Shown here: piece after piece, positions 10,960-19,501 of the stretch
Layout: each line of letters opens with the position of its first letter
Numbering within the stretch: the first letter of the stretch is position 1
DNA from: Clostridiales bacterium
GTDB taxonomy: Bacteria > Bacillota > Clostridia > Oscillospirales > Oscillospiraceae
Direction of reading: 5' to 3'
Assembly (NCBI GenBank): GCA_029265405.1
Contig: JAJUJI010000004.1
Location: 62,001-126,000, forward strand
DNA length: 64,000 bases
Position numbers and translations under genes: made by a program
The notes under the pieces: model-generated
The model's database searches: none
The model's input: only the letters and a program-made list of their open reading frames with translations
What the model was told of the DNA's origin: nothing

Positions 10960-12438
10960 ATGACAGGCAGAGTGTATAAGGAGCCAGCGAGGGAAATACC
11001 TGTCTACGACGAGTGCGACATACTCGTGGTGGGCGGCGGCAGCGCCGGGCACAGCGCAGCGGTTGCGGCGGCGCGGGCTGGCGCGAAGAACGTTATACTG
11101 ATGGAGCGCTACGGCTATATGGGCGGCGACGTCACCGGAGGCTATGTGCTTATGGTGCCCAAGCTTTCATGGTACGACAAATCCTTTGTCCGGGGACTTC
11201 AGGAGGAATGGTTTGCAAGGCTGGAAAAAATACCCGGGGCCGTGCTGGGGCCGAGCCTTGCGCAAATCGGGACCTCCGACCCAGCCCTGCTGAACGCGTG
11301 GCGCTCCATACACGGCTGCGTCAGCGAAAGCGAGCCCAAGAGGCTCGTTCGCGCCGTTTATTACGAACCAAATCAGTTAAAAATCGAGCTGGACAAGATG
11401 CTGCTTGAGCATAAGGATGCGATACGCGTACAATACCACTGCTGGTGCACAAAGCCCATCATGGAAGGAAACGAAATAAAGGGCGTTGTTTTCGAAAGCA
11501 AGGAGGGGAGAAAGGCCATTTACGCAAAGACCGTGATCGACGCGACAGGCGACGGCGATATTTTATGGCAGACCGGAGCCCCGTACAAGGAGCTTGCCGA
11601 CAGCAATACGCGCTCAAGCACCACGGCTCTGGTTTGGCGTGTCGGCGGCATAGACTGGAATCTCTACTACGAGTGGCAGAAGGCAAATCCCGAAGCCTCT
11701 GGAGCCTTGTACGCGGGCATTTGCAGAATAGCCGGCTTCCGCTGCGCACCGATTCCGGGAAGCAAATACGACTGGGCATGGATAAACAACTGGCATGCCG
11801 ACAGGGATTGCTCTAAAATCAAGGATATGACTGAAACGGAAATCAATACCCGCAGCACGATGCGCGAGGTGCTGGACTATCTTAAGGAGGCCTGTCCGGT
11901 CGCCTTCCGCGACGCCTACATATACGATATTGCGCCCCAGCTCGGCTGCCGCTGCAGCCGCAGGCTGCAGGGCGAATATGTCATGACGCCCGCCGATTTC
12001 GCGCTGGCCCCAAAATTCGACGACGTGATAGCCTGGCACTCCACCATATGCATGATCAACGATTGCGCCCCGATTGAAATACCATACAGGGCCATGCTCC
12101 CGAAAAAGGTTGAAAACCTGCTCTGCCCCGGGCGGCACATTTCGGCCGACGATGTGGCTATAGACTGGCTGACCCTGATACCTCAGTGCGTCGGAACCGG
12201 GCAGGCGGCCGGCGTCGCCGCGGCGGTTGCCGTTTCGGACGGTACGAACGTAAGAAATGTAAATATAAGGAAGGTACAGGATATACTGGTCGAGCAGGAC
12301 GTGCCCCTTCCGAGGCATCCCGGTGTCGACCCCTCCTATACGCAATGCTGCCAGGAGCATGAATACGGCCTGTATACGGAGCTGGCAAAAAAGGCCCGGG
12401 CCGAGGCCGAGTCCATAAAAGCCTACAGGCAATGGTAA
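10960..12438 (+). CDS. FAD-dependent oxidoreductase (FAD_oxidored family)
   Basis: The 492-residue protein opens with the dinucleotide fold CDILVVGGGSAGHSAAVAAA at about 19-38, followed by a conserved ERYGYMGGDVTGG. The closing segment CPGRHISADDVAID with a GQAAGVAAA helix is typical of FAD_oxidored flavoproteins annotated from plant-polysaccharide and sugar-acid loci. There is no signal peptide. A 30-base gap with AAAGGGCGG ahead of the ATG separates it from the alcohol dehydrogenase, and an intrinsic terminator follows, so it is the last gene of the operon. Substrate unknown. Confidence 0.75.
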   Translation: MTGRVYKEPAREIPVYDECDILVVGGGSAGHSAAVAAARAGAKNVILMERYGYMGGDVTGGYVLMVPKLSWYDKSFVRGLQEEWFARLEKIPGAVLGPSLAQIGTSDPALLNAWRSIHGCVSESEPKRLVRAVYYEPNQLKIELDKMLLEHKDAIRVQYHCWCTKPIMEGNEIKGVVFESKEGRKAIYAKTVIDATGDGDILWQTGAPYKELADSNTRSSTTALVWRVGGIDWNLYYEWQKANPEASGALYAGICRIAGFRCAPIPGSKYDWAWINNWHADRDCSKIKDMTETEINTRSTMREVLDYLKEACPVAFRDAYIYDIAPQLGCRCSRRLQGEYVMTPADFALAPKFDDVIAWHSTICMINDCAPIEIPYRAMLPKKVENLLCPGRHISADDVAIDWLTLIPQCVGTGQAAGVAAAVAVSDGTNVRNVNIRKVQDILVEQDVPLPRHPGVDPSYTQCCQEHEYGLYTELAKKARAEAESIKAYRQW

Positions 12439-12445
12439 TGAAGCG

Positions 12446-12476
12446 GGCCCCGGCGCTTGCGCGCCGGGGCCTTTAA
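12446..12476 (+). terminator. Intrinsic terminator of the arabinose operon
   Basis: An 11-pair perfect GC-rich stem (12446-12456 with 12461-12471) with loop TTGC is followed by TTT. It begins eight bases after the FAD oxidoreductase stop. The T-run is short, so some read-through into the next gene, only 22 bases on, is likely. Confidence 0.8.
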
Positions 12477-12498
12477 AAGCCGAGAGGACGGAAAATAG

Positions 12499-13473
12499 AT
12501 GAAGATTGCGCTTATGATAAACGAGAAGAATATGGAGCGGTATTCCGCAAAGGAGGACATAAGCTGCGCCTGGGAGCTGATACGGCTCGGCAACGGAGAG
12601 GTGCCGGACAGCGAGCTGATTGCCACGGACGCCGAAGCGATAGTGGCCGACGCCGTGAGGCCGGTAAGCGAAGCCGTGATTAAGGCAATGCCGCGGCTTA
12701 AGCTGATACACTCTCAGGGGGTCGCATACAATCTTATAGACTGCAGGGCTGCGGCCGAGCGGGGCGTATACGTCTGCAACAACGCCGGAGTAAACGCCGG
12801 AGCGGTGGCGGAGCACGCCGTCATGCTGATGCTGGCGCTGCTGAGGCGGTTTGCGGAATCCCAGGCATATGTATATGCGGGGCGCCAGATGGAATTCAAA
12901 AATCTGTGCTTTGAAAACGGACTTCCGGAGCTTGCCGGAAAGCATGTCGGGCTTATAGGCATGGGCGCTATCGGCAGGGAGCTTGCCAAGAGGCTCTCGG
13001 CCTTCGGCTGCCGCCTGAGCTATAACAGCCGCAGGCCGGCGGCGGAGAGCTGCGGAGCTGAGTTTATGGCGAAGGAGGAGCTTTACGCTTCCTGCGATAT
13101 TATCAGCCTTCACGCGCCGGTGACGCCGGAAACGATCAATATGATCGACGACGACGCCCTCTCGCGCTTTAACCCGGGGACCCTGCTCATAAATACGGCT
13201 CGGGGCGAGCTTGTAGATCAGGAGGCTGTCTGCCGCGCGCTGATATCCGGGCGCCTGGGCGGCTTCGGAGCGGACACCCTTTCGCCGGAGCCGGTCACGC
13301 TTGACAATCCCTTGCTGAAGCTGCCGCCCGAGACGGCAAAAAGGGTCGCCCTGACGCCGCACGTGGCGGGCATAACCTCGGGGAGCTTTGAGCGGACGTA
13401 CAGGAACATATGGAATAACATACGGCTCGTTTCCGAGGGCAAGAGGCCGTCGAACATAGTCAACGGATTATGA
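12499..13473 (+). CDS. NAD-dependent D-2-hydroxyacid dehydrogenase
   Basis: This 324-residue member of the D-isomer-specific 2-hydroxyacid dehydrogenase family carries the NAD loop GLIGMGAIGRELAKRL at about 151-166 and the catalytic triad Arg235 (NTARGELVDQ), Glu264 (LSPEPV) and His288 (TPHVAG). Such enzymes reduce 2-ketoacids or oxidise D-hydroxyacids such as phosphoglycerate, glycerate or lactate; the sequence does not decide which. It is short for a phosphoglycerate dehydrogenase and lacks an ACT domain. No promoter is obvious in the 22 bases after the preceding terminator, so it may be read by leakage from the ara operon. Confidence 0.85.
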   Translation: MKIALMINEKNMERYSAKEDISCAWELIRLGNGEVPDSELIATDAEAIVADAVRPVSEAVIKAMPRLKLIHSQGVAYNLIDCRAAAERGVYVCNNAGVNAGAVAEHAVMLMLALLRRFAESQAYVYAGRQMEFKNLCFENGLPELAGKHVGLIGMGAIGRELAKRLSAFGCRLSYNSRRPAAESCGAEFMAKEELYASCDIISLHAPVTPETINMIDDDALSRFNPGTLLINTARGELVDQEAVCRALISGRLGGFGADTLSPEPVTLDNPLLKLPPETAKRVALTPHVAGITSGSFERTYRNIWNNIRLVSEGKRPSNIVNGL

Positions 13474-13531
13474 GCTTGGCAAGGACGCATAAAAAGGCGC
13501 CCCTTCGGCGGCTTTTGCGCGCCTTCCGCGC

Positions 13532-13560
13532 TTGCGCCCGGCGGAAGGTTGAGTTATAAT
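13532..13560 (+). promoter_or_regulatory. Probable sigma-A promoter of murI
   Basis: TTGCGC (13532-13537), a 17-base spacer and a perfect TATAAT (13555-13560) lie about 80 bases ahead of the glutamate racemase gene. The leader contains a perfect 16-base GC palindrome at 13595-13610, which could fold in the mRNA or serve as an operator. An 8-pair stem (13522-13529 with 13541-13548) overlaps the -35 region. Confidence 0.5.
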
Positions 13561-13641
13561 GTCGGCTGGCATACCCGGGGCAAGAACCGACGTCCGCGCC
13601 CCGGGGCGCGCAAACGGGGCTGACAATAAGGTGGATGCTTT

Positions 13642-14424
13642 ATGCGTATAGGTATAATGGATTCCGGCATCGGCGGCATAACGGTCCTCAGGGAAGCGCT
13701 TAAGCTGCTGCCCAACGAGGATTATCTTTATTTTGCCGACACTGAGAACGTGCCCTATGGGGAGAAAACTAAGCCGGAGGTCATGAGGCTGGTCTGCGAG
13801 GCGGTGGATTTCATCGTCGGGCAGGGTGTCAAGGCCGTGCTGGTAGCCTGCAATACCGCTACATACGCTGCGATAGAGAGCATAAGGGCGAAGTATTCCA
13901 TACCCGTCGTCGGCATGGAGCCCGCCGTAAAGCCCGCCGTTGAAAGGAGCAGGAACGGGGCGCATAAAAGGGTTCTGGTGACGGCGACGCCAATGACTAT
14001 TAAGGAAGAAAAGCTGCACAACCTAATCGCAAGATCCGACAGCGAGGAAATTGTGGATTTGCTGCCGCTGCCCGGCCTGGTTCGGTTTGCCGAGCGCTAT
14101 TGCTTCGACGAAAACGAGGTGCTGCCGTATCTGAAGGAGCGGCTTTCGGCTTACAACGGCGCCGATTATGAGGCCGTCGTTCTCGGCTGCACGCATTTTA
14201 TTTTTTATAAGGATATGTTCAGGAGGCTTTTTCCTCCCGAAACGGAAATCATCGACGGCAATCTTGGCACCGTCAGAAACCTGAAGCGAATCCTGACGGA
14301 AAAGTCGCTGCTGAACGGCGGTTCCGGCGACGTGGTCTTTTACAGCTCGGGCGTCAAGGTCGAAGACGCCGCAATACTGGGCGGGTACAAAAAACTCTTT
14401 GAACGGCTCGACGACATTATGTGA
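13642..14424 (+). CDS. murI: Glutamate racemase
   Basis: MurI makes D-glutamate for peptidoglycan. The 260-residue protein shows the N-terminal MDSGIGGITVLRE with Asp7 and Ser8, the YFADTENVPYG loop, and the two catalytic cysteines Cys70 (ACNTAT) and Cys183 (LGCTHF). Length is normal. The gene overlaps the end of the convergent DUF402 gene by eight bases. A promoter with a perfect -10 box lies upstream, so it is probably transcribed alone. Confidence 0.95.
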   Translation: MRIGIMDSGIGGITVLREALKLLPNEDYLYFADTENVPYGEKTKPEVMRLVCEAVDFIVGQGVKAVLVACNTATYAAIESIRAKYSIPVVGMEPAVKPAVERSRNGAHKRVLVTATPMTIKEEKLHNLIARSDSEEIVDLLPLPGLVRFAERYCFDENEVLPYLKERLSAYNGADYEAVVLGCTHFIFYKDMFRRLFPPETEIIDGNLGTVRNLKRILTEKSLLNGGSGDVVFYSSGVKVEDAAILGGYKKLFERLDDIM

Positions 14425-14965
14425 GATCTCCGGACAGGAGCGCCAAATACCTTCCGCAGAAGGCCGAAAGGCTGTCAAAGCCGCTTTCCAGCCACTTCAT
14501 AAGCTTTTCGGCGTCCCTTACGGAGCGGGCATGCTGCTCGGGGGTGATGAAGCCGTCCTCGAGAGCCTTGTCAAGCTCGTCCATGTCGAGCAGATGGATG
14601 CTGCCGTCGGGCAGGGCCACTACGTCCAGCATAAGGTCGTAAAACGAAGGCTCTCCCGTTTCATCAATGAAATTTCCGTCCGTAATGTCGAAGTAGAACT
14701 GCTTCAGGGACTTGTCCGGCCCGTAAAGGGCCGTAAGCCACCAATTTTCATGCGAAGGCGCGAGCTGGAGCCAGTATACCCCCTCGGCGATAATGTCGTA
14801 TGTTTTCCCGTCCAAAGACGCCGACATGGGTTTTTTGACTCCGCTGAACCTGATGAGGCCAACATGGCCTTCAAAGAAACCGTCGCTGACTTCAATTCTT
14901 CGGCTTTCCTTCTGCAGCTCCCCCCTCCATTCGCGCCGCGATAATGTTTTTACTGGCAAGCCCAT
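14417..14965 (-). CDS. DUF402 domain protein
   Basis: The 182-residue protein matches the DUF402 pattern: a central block with LKQFYFDITDGNFID, then PSFYDLMLDVVALPDGSI and LLDMDELDKALEDG. In characterised relatives DUF402 proteins act as nucleoside di/triphosphatases or RNA-associated factors. Whether this one does is inference. Start is the ATG with AGGAGAG eight bases ahead. It converges on murI with an 8-base overlap and diverges from the DUF2284 gene. Confidence 0.8.
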   Translation of the reverse strand: MGLPVKTLSRREWRGELQKESRRIEVSDGFFEGHVGLIRFSGVKKPMSASLDGKTYDIIAEGVYWLQLAPSHENWWLTALYGPDKSLKQFYFDITDGNFIDETGEPSFYDLMLDVVALPDGSIHLLDMDELDKALEDGFITPEQHARSVRDAEKLMKWLESGFDSLSAFCGRYLALLSGDLT

Positions 14966-15046
14966 AGGATGCTCTCCTGTCTGTAGTTTATTTAATAGCG
15001 TTTGCTGCCGCGGGCGACAAGCGGGCGGCGGAAAGGAATGTATATT

Positions 15047-15568
15047 ATGATTGGCGATTTTGAAAGGCTGGCTGCGGAGACGGACATGGAAAGCTTTATA
15101 TCCAAATATGTCAGGCCCGAGGAATTCATACTTCAGTGCAAGGCCTGCCCCAACTACGGCAAGCTTTGGTCCTGTCCGCCATATGATTTTGACGTTATGG
15201 GCTTCTGGAAAAGGTATAAGAAGCTGAAATTGGTCGCCTACAAGATAATATCGGATGATAACGGCGAAAAAATGCGTCTGTCTATGGAGGCGGCCCGAAA
15301 AAGGCTTGACGGTGAGCTGGAGCGGGAGGAAACGCAGCTGCCGGGCGGCCTGCGCCTCGCCGCCGGCTGCTGCGGCCTGTGCCCGTCCTGCTCAAGGCCC
15401 GAGGGGAAGCCCTGCCGCCATCCGGACATGATGAGATATTCCATGGAGTCGCTTGGGGCGGATGTCGTGAATTCCCTGAAGGAGCTTCTCGGCCTGGAGC
15501 TTCAGTGGATGAGCAAGGACAGGATTCCGGAATACATGGTGCTCGCCGGAGGAATGCTCACACCCTGA
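15047..15568 (+). CDS. DUF2284 cysteine-rich, probable metal-binding protein
   Basis: The 173-residue protein has Cys31-x2-Cys34 and Cys43 in CKACPNYGKLWSCPPY and a second cluster with Cys108, Cys109, Cys112, Cys115 and Cys123 in GCCGLCPSC. This is the DUF2284 signature; family members are predicted to bind metal or an Fe-S cluster, and no reaction is known to me. The ATG at 15047 is chosen over 15038 because the AAGGA site lies nine bases upstream of it but directly abuts the earlier ATG. It is followed by a very long hairpin. Confidence 0.8.
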   Translation: MIGDFERLAAETDMESFISKYVRPEEFILQCKACPNYGKLWSCPPYDFDVMGFWKRYKKLKLVAYKIISDDNGEKMRLSMEAARKRLDGELEREETQLPGGLRLAAGCCGLCPSCSRPEGKPCRHPDMMRYSMESLGADVVNSLKELLGLELQWMSKDRIPEYMVLAGGMLTP

Positions 15569-15620
15569 AATATAAATCCTTGCCTTCAGCCCGAGCCGCC
15601 CCGACTCTGCGGCTTTCAAC

Positions 15621-15666
15621 AGCTGCCTGCTTGAAAAGCGGCTCGCCGCTTTTCAAGCAGGCAGCT
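15621..15666 (+). terminator. 21-pair perfect hairpin between DUF2284 and ABC exporter genes
   Basis: Bases 15621-15641 pair perfectly with 15646-15666 around the loop CTCG. The stem contains a run of A on the 5' side and of T on the 3' side, but no clear T-run follows (TATTATAGC). A second short stem (15678-15683 with 15691-15696) lies just beyond. It probably ends the DUF2284 transcript, and its symmetry would let it work in both directions. Confidence 0.6.
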
Positions 15667-15796
15667 ATTATAGCATAGCTTGCCGCTTTTGCAAGCAGAA
15701 AGTATAAAAAGCAAGGCAAAAGCATAGGACGCTATAAAACGCTAAATAAATAGTTAAATTTCGCTCAACCGTTGGTTGCATTTTGTCAGCAGGCTG

Positions 15797-15825
15797 TTGA
15801 ATGCCCGGTACATATGTGCTATAGT
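15797..15825 (+). promoter_or_regulatory. Sigma-A promoter of the ABC exporter operon
   Basis: TTGAAT (15797-15802), a 17-base spacer and TATAGT (15820-15825) form a good vegetative promoter. The start point would be near 15832, about 28 bases ahead of the chosen start codon. Confidence 0.65.
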
Positions 15826-15859
15826 GTTTTCCATGCTCGAGTAAAATATGGGGGTTGAC

Positions 15860-17674
15860 ATGGTCAATAAAAAAGGGAGCGCGCTCCGGGCCGTGCTTCG
15901 CTACACCAGGGGCTTCCGCCTTTCAATCGCGGCAAGCTTCCTGCTCATCGGGGCGGAGCTGGCGATTTCATTCATATCGCCTCTGATAATGTCGGTGACT
16001 ATAGACTCCGTTTTAGGCACAAAACCGCTGAATGTGGGCTGGTATTTCAAATGGTACATACTCGCCATAGGGGGCGTGGATTACATACGCCTGCATTTAT
16101 GGCTTATGGCGGCTACTATGATCGGCATGCAGGCGCTCGCCGGTCTGATACGCTTTCTCCGCACAAAGCTCAATACCCATGCGGGGGAAGGCTCCGTAAG
16201 GGAGCTTAGGAACAGGCTATATGCCCACATCCAGCGCCTGCCCTTCTCGTGGCACGCCTCCACCCAGACCGGCGACATTATACAGAGGGCTACTAACGAC
16301 GTCGATACCATCCGGCGCTTCAATACGGGAATTTTGGTGGAATTTGCGCGCACGGTGCTCATGCTCGCAGTCGGCTCCTTTATTATGTTCACAATAAACG
16401 CCGTGCTTGCCGGCATAACGGTCGCCATGGTGGCGCCGGTGGTTCTGACCTCAATACTGTTTTTCCGCCGCATCACAAGATACGACAGCGAAATGGAGCA
16501 GGCTGAGGGAGAGCTGTTTACTGTCATGCAGGAGAACCTTACAGGAATCAGGGTGGTGCGAGCCTTTGGGCGTTCGGCTTATGAAATGAGCAAGTTCAAC
16601 GCTAAAAATGACGAGACTTGCCGGCGGATAATTAAGGTAACGAACAATTTTGCCTCGCTTTGGGCGCTGCTTGACCTCCTGTGCGGCATAGAGATTGCCG
16701 TCATAATGGTGGTAGGAATAGTGCTGGTGGTGAGGGACAGCCTTACCGTAGGGCTGTTTACCGCCTTTACATCCTATGTGTTCGCCTTTTTTTGGCCGCT
16801 CAGGGGCTTCGGAAGGATTCTGAGCCAGCTGGGCAAGACCATGGTGGCCGCGGGGCGCCTTGAGGAAATATTCGATGCCGAAGAGGAAAGGGCGCTTGAC
16901 GAGGGCATAACTCCGCCCCTAAACGGCGACATTGAGTTTAAGGACGTTTGCTTCAGCTACGGCGCCGTTCCTGTGCTTGACCATTTAAATATGAAAATCA
17001 GGGGCGGCGCCACGGCGGCCCTGCTGGGCGGCACGGGAGCGGGCAAATCAACTATAACGATGCTGCTGCAAAGGCTATATGAACCTCAAAGCGGCGCAAT
17101 AACGGTCGGCGGAGTGGACATAGCCGGGATAAAAAAGACCTACCTCCGCAGCCGGATAGCCATGGTGATGCAGGAGCCTTTTCTTTATTCAAAAAGCATA
17201 CTGCAAAATATAGGGATCAAATTCAGCGAGCCGGACAGGGAGGCCTGCGAGGAGGCGGCTAAGGACGCCTGCGTGCATGAGGACATCATGAGCTTTGAAA
17301 AGGGCTACGATACTCTGGTCGGCGAGCGGGGAGTGACGCTGTCGGGCGGGCAGAAGCAGAGGGTCGCAATTGCAAGGGCCCTGACGGGCGAAAGCGACAT
17401 TTTGATTTTTGACGATTCCCTTTCCGCCGTGGACACAAAGACCGACGCTTCAATACGCGATGCCCTTAGAAAGCGCCGAAAAGATGCGACTACCATAATA
17501 ATATCGCACCGCGTCGCTACGCTCATGGAGGCCGACGAGATATTTGTCATCAAAAACGGCCGAGTGGCTGAGAAGGGGACTCATGAGGAGCTTATGGGGC
17601 TTCCCGGAGGCATATACCGCAGAACCTTCGAAATGCAAAGCTCCGCCGAGGAGGGAGGCGAGGAGCATGCTTGA
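15860..17674 (+). CDS. ABC exporter subunit with a degenerate ATP site (heterodimer partner 1)
   Basis: A type I ABC exporter half-transporter of 604 residues: six-helix membrane domain in the first 320 residues, then an ATPase domain with Walker A GGTGAGKST, signature LSGGQKQRVAIARAL and Walker B ILIFDDSLSAVD. The residue after the Walker B Asp is Asp, not the catalytic Glu, as in the non-hydrolysing half of heterodimers such as TM287/288 and BmrCD. The start at 15860 has GGGGGT upstream; an ATG at 15848 in frame lacks a ribosome site. It overlaps the partner gene by eight bases. Substrates of such pairs are often drugs, peptides or lipids; here unknown. Confidence 0.9.
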   Translation: MVNKKGSALRAVLRYTRGFRLSIAASFLLIGAELAISFISPLIMSVTIDSVLGTKPLNVGWYFKWYILAIGGVDYIRLHLWLMAATMIGMQALAGLIRFLRTKLNTHAGEGSVRELRNRLYAHIQRLPFSWHASTQTGDIIQRATNDVDTIRRFNTGILVEFARTVLMLAVGSFIMFTINAVLAGITVAMVAPVVLTSILFFRRITRYDSEMEQAEGELFTVMQENLTGIRVVRAFGRSAYEMSKFNAKNDETCRRIIKVTNNFASLWALLDLLCGIEIAVIMVVGIVLVVRDSLTVGLFTAFTSYVFAFFWPLRGFGRILSQLGKTMVAAGRLEEIFDAEEERALDEGITPPLNGDIEFKDVCFSYGAVPVLDHLNMKIRGGATAALLGGTGAGKSTITMLLQRLYEPQSGAITVGGVDIAGIKKTYLRSRIAMVMQEPFLYSKSILQNIGIKFSEPDREACEEAAKDACVHEDIMSFEKGYDTLVGERGVTLSGGQKQRVAIARALTGESDILIFDDSLSAVDTKTDASIRDALRKRRKDATTIIISHRVATLMEADEIFVIKNGRVAEKGTHEELMGLPGGIYRRTFEMQSSAEEGGEEHA

Positions 17675-19499
17675 GGAAAAAAACTATCAAAACCGCAGGA
17701 TCAATCCGCAGACATGGAAAAGACTGCTCGGCTACGCCAGGCCGTACAGGAAGAAATATGCAATCCTTTTGACAGGAAGCATGGCCGCTGGTATAATAGA
17801 CCTGATAATGTCCTTCATGTCCATGTGGGCAATAGACGGGTTCATGTACCGCAAAACCACCGAAAACATAGGCCTTTTCGCTGCGGCCGCGTTTGGCCTC
17901 CAGATTCTGACGGCCTCGCTGACGCTGCTGTTCGTAAGGTCCGCGGGGCAAATTGAGGCTCACATGACCACGGATATACGCAGGGCCGCCTACCTCAAGC
18001 TCCAAACCATGAGCTTCAGCTTTTTCGACAACACCTCGGTTGGTTATCTGCTTTCAAGGCTTACAAACGATATATCGCGGATCATGGAGATGGTGTCCTG
18101 GGTCTGCATTGACCTGGGGTGGAGCCTGATGGCCGTCGTAGCCAGCCTGATAGCCATGTTCGCCGTAAATTTCAAGCTGGCGCTGATAACCGTGACCGCA
18201 GTGCCCTTGATAGCGTTGCTGTCAGTCTACTTCCAGAAAAAAATACTCAAGTATCAGCGTGAGACGCGCCGCATAAACAGCATGATAACCTCATCCGTCA
18301 ACGAGGGCATCATGGGCGCGAAAACCAGCAAGACCCTCGTGCGCGAGGAGCTCAATTGCCTGGACTTTACGGAGATTACTGAAAAAATGTACTCGGCCTC
18401 CATGCGCTCGGCGGTTATATCGGCGGTCTACATGCCGCTGGCGTCCATAGTCATCAGCGCCGTAACGGGCCTGCTGATAATTAAGGGCGGCCGCGACGTG
18501 CTGGGCGGCTTGCTGACGGTTGGACAGCTAAACTTTTTTATAAATATCGGCAACATGATGTTCGAGCCAATCAGGAATTTTGCCGGGATTTTTGCCGAGT
18601 TCCAGTCCTGCCAGGCAGCGGCCGAGAGGGTTTCTGACCTTTTGGGGGCCGTCAGCGACATAGAGGACAGGCCCGAGGTGGTTGAAAAGTACGGGGACTT
18701 CTTCAATCCTAAAAAGGAAAACTGGGAGCCTATAAAGGGCGAGGTGGAGTTTGAAAACGTCACGCTCCGCTATAAGGAAGGGGAAGACGTCCTTAAAAAT
18801 TTCAGCCTGAAGGTAAGGGCGGGGGAGAATATAGCCCTTGTGGGAGAAACCGGGGGAGGCAAGTCCACCATAGTAAATACCGTCTGCCGCTTCTACGAGC
18901 CCCAGGAGGGGCGCGTGCTGATAGACGGTAAAGACGTGAGGGACAGAAGCCAGCTATGGCTCCAGTCCGCTTTGGGCTATGTCCTGCAGACCCCGCACCT
19001 TTTTTCCGGCAGCATCAGGGAAAACATACGCTACGGGCGGCTCGAAGCCACCGACGAGGAGGTCGTAGAGGCCGCGAAGCTTGTTGGAGCGCACGAGTTC
19101 ATAACAAAGCTGGAAAAAGGCTACGACACGGAGGCCGGAGAAGGCGGAAGCAATATGTCCACCGGGCAGAAGCAGCTTATCTCCTTTGCCCGCGCCATCT
19201 TGGCAGATCCGAAAATATTCGTGCTGGACGAAGCGACAAGCTCAATAGATACGGAGGCCGAGCTGAAAATACAGGCCGCGTCCGAGAAACTTCTACGGAA
19301 CAGAACCAGCTTCATAATCGCGCACAGGCTTTCTACAATCAGGAACGCCGACAGGATTCTGGTAATCGACGGGGGAGAGATAGCCGAGCAGGGAAGCCAC
19401 AGGGAGCTGATGGCGAGGAAGGGCCGGTACTACGAGCTGTACATGAACCAATTCAGAAACGAGAGGGTCAGGGAGTCAGTAAAAATACTGGGTCAGTAA
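17667..19499 (+). CDS. ABC exporter subunit with a canonical ATP site (heterodimer partner 2)
   Basis: This 610-residue half-transporter has the membrane domain in about 1-330 and an ATPase domain with Walker A GETGGGKST, a Walker B ending LDEATSSIDT (catalytic Glu present) and the switch His in IIAHRLSTI. Its signature motif is altered to MSTGQKQLISFARA, with Thr replacing the first Gly of the usual SGGQ. An altered signature here and a missing Glu in the partner would place both defects in the same composite ATP site, the classic asymmetric arrangement. The ATG at 17667 has AGGCGAGGAG just upstream and overlaps the preceding gene. Confidence 0.9.
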   Translation: MLEEKNYQNRRINPQTWKRLLGYARPYRKKYAILLTGSMAAGIIDLIMSFMSMWAIDGFMYRKTTENIGLFAAAAFGLQILTASLTLLFVRSAGQIEAHMTTDIRRAAYLKLQTMSFSFFDNTSVGYLLSRLTNDISRIMEMVSWVCIDLGWSLMAVVASLIAMFAVNFKLALITVTAVPLIALLSVYFQKKILKYQRETRRINSMITSSVNEGIMGAKTSKTLVREELNCLDFTEITEKMYSASMRSAVISAVYMPLASIVISAVTGLLIIKGGRDVLGGLLTVGQLNFFINIGNMMFEPIRNFAGIFAEFQSCQAAAERVSDLLGAVSDIEDRPEVVEKYGDFFNPKKENWEPIKGEVEFENVTLRYKEGEDVLKNFSLKVRAGENIALVGETGGGKSTIVNTVCRFYEPQEGRVLIDGKDVRDRSQLWLQSALGYVLQTPHLFSGSIRENIRYGRLEATDEEVVEAAKLVGAHEFITKLEKGYDTEAGEGGSNMSTGQKQLISFARAILADPKIFVLDEATSSIDTEAELKIQAASEKLLRNRTSFIIAHRLSTIRNADRILVIDGGEIAEQGSHRELMARKGRYYELYMNQFRNERVRESVKILGQ

Positions 19500-19501
19500 A
19501 A

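Noticed and set aside
11614-13362. 582-codon open frame on the minus strand
   Set aside because: It lies opposite the FAD oxidoreductase and D-2-hydroxyacid dehydrogenase genes, crosses their terminator and has no domain signs; it is an antisense shadow of GC-rich genes.
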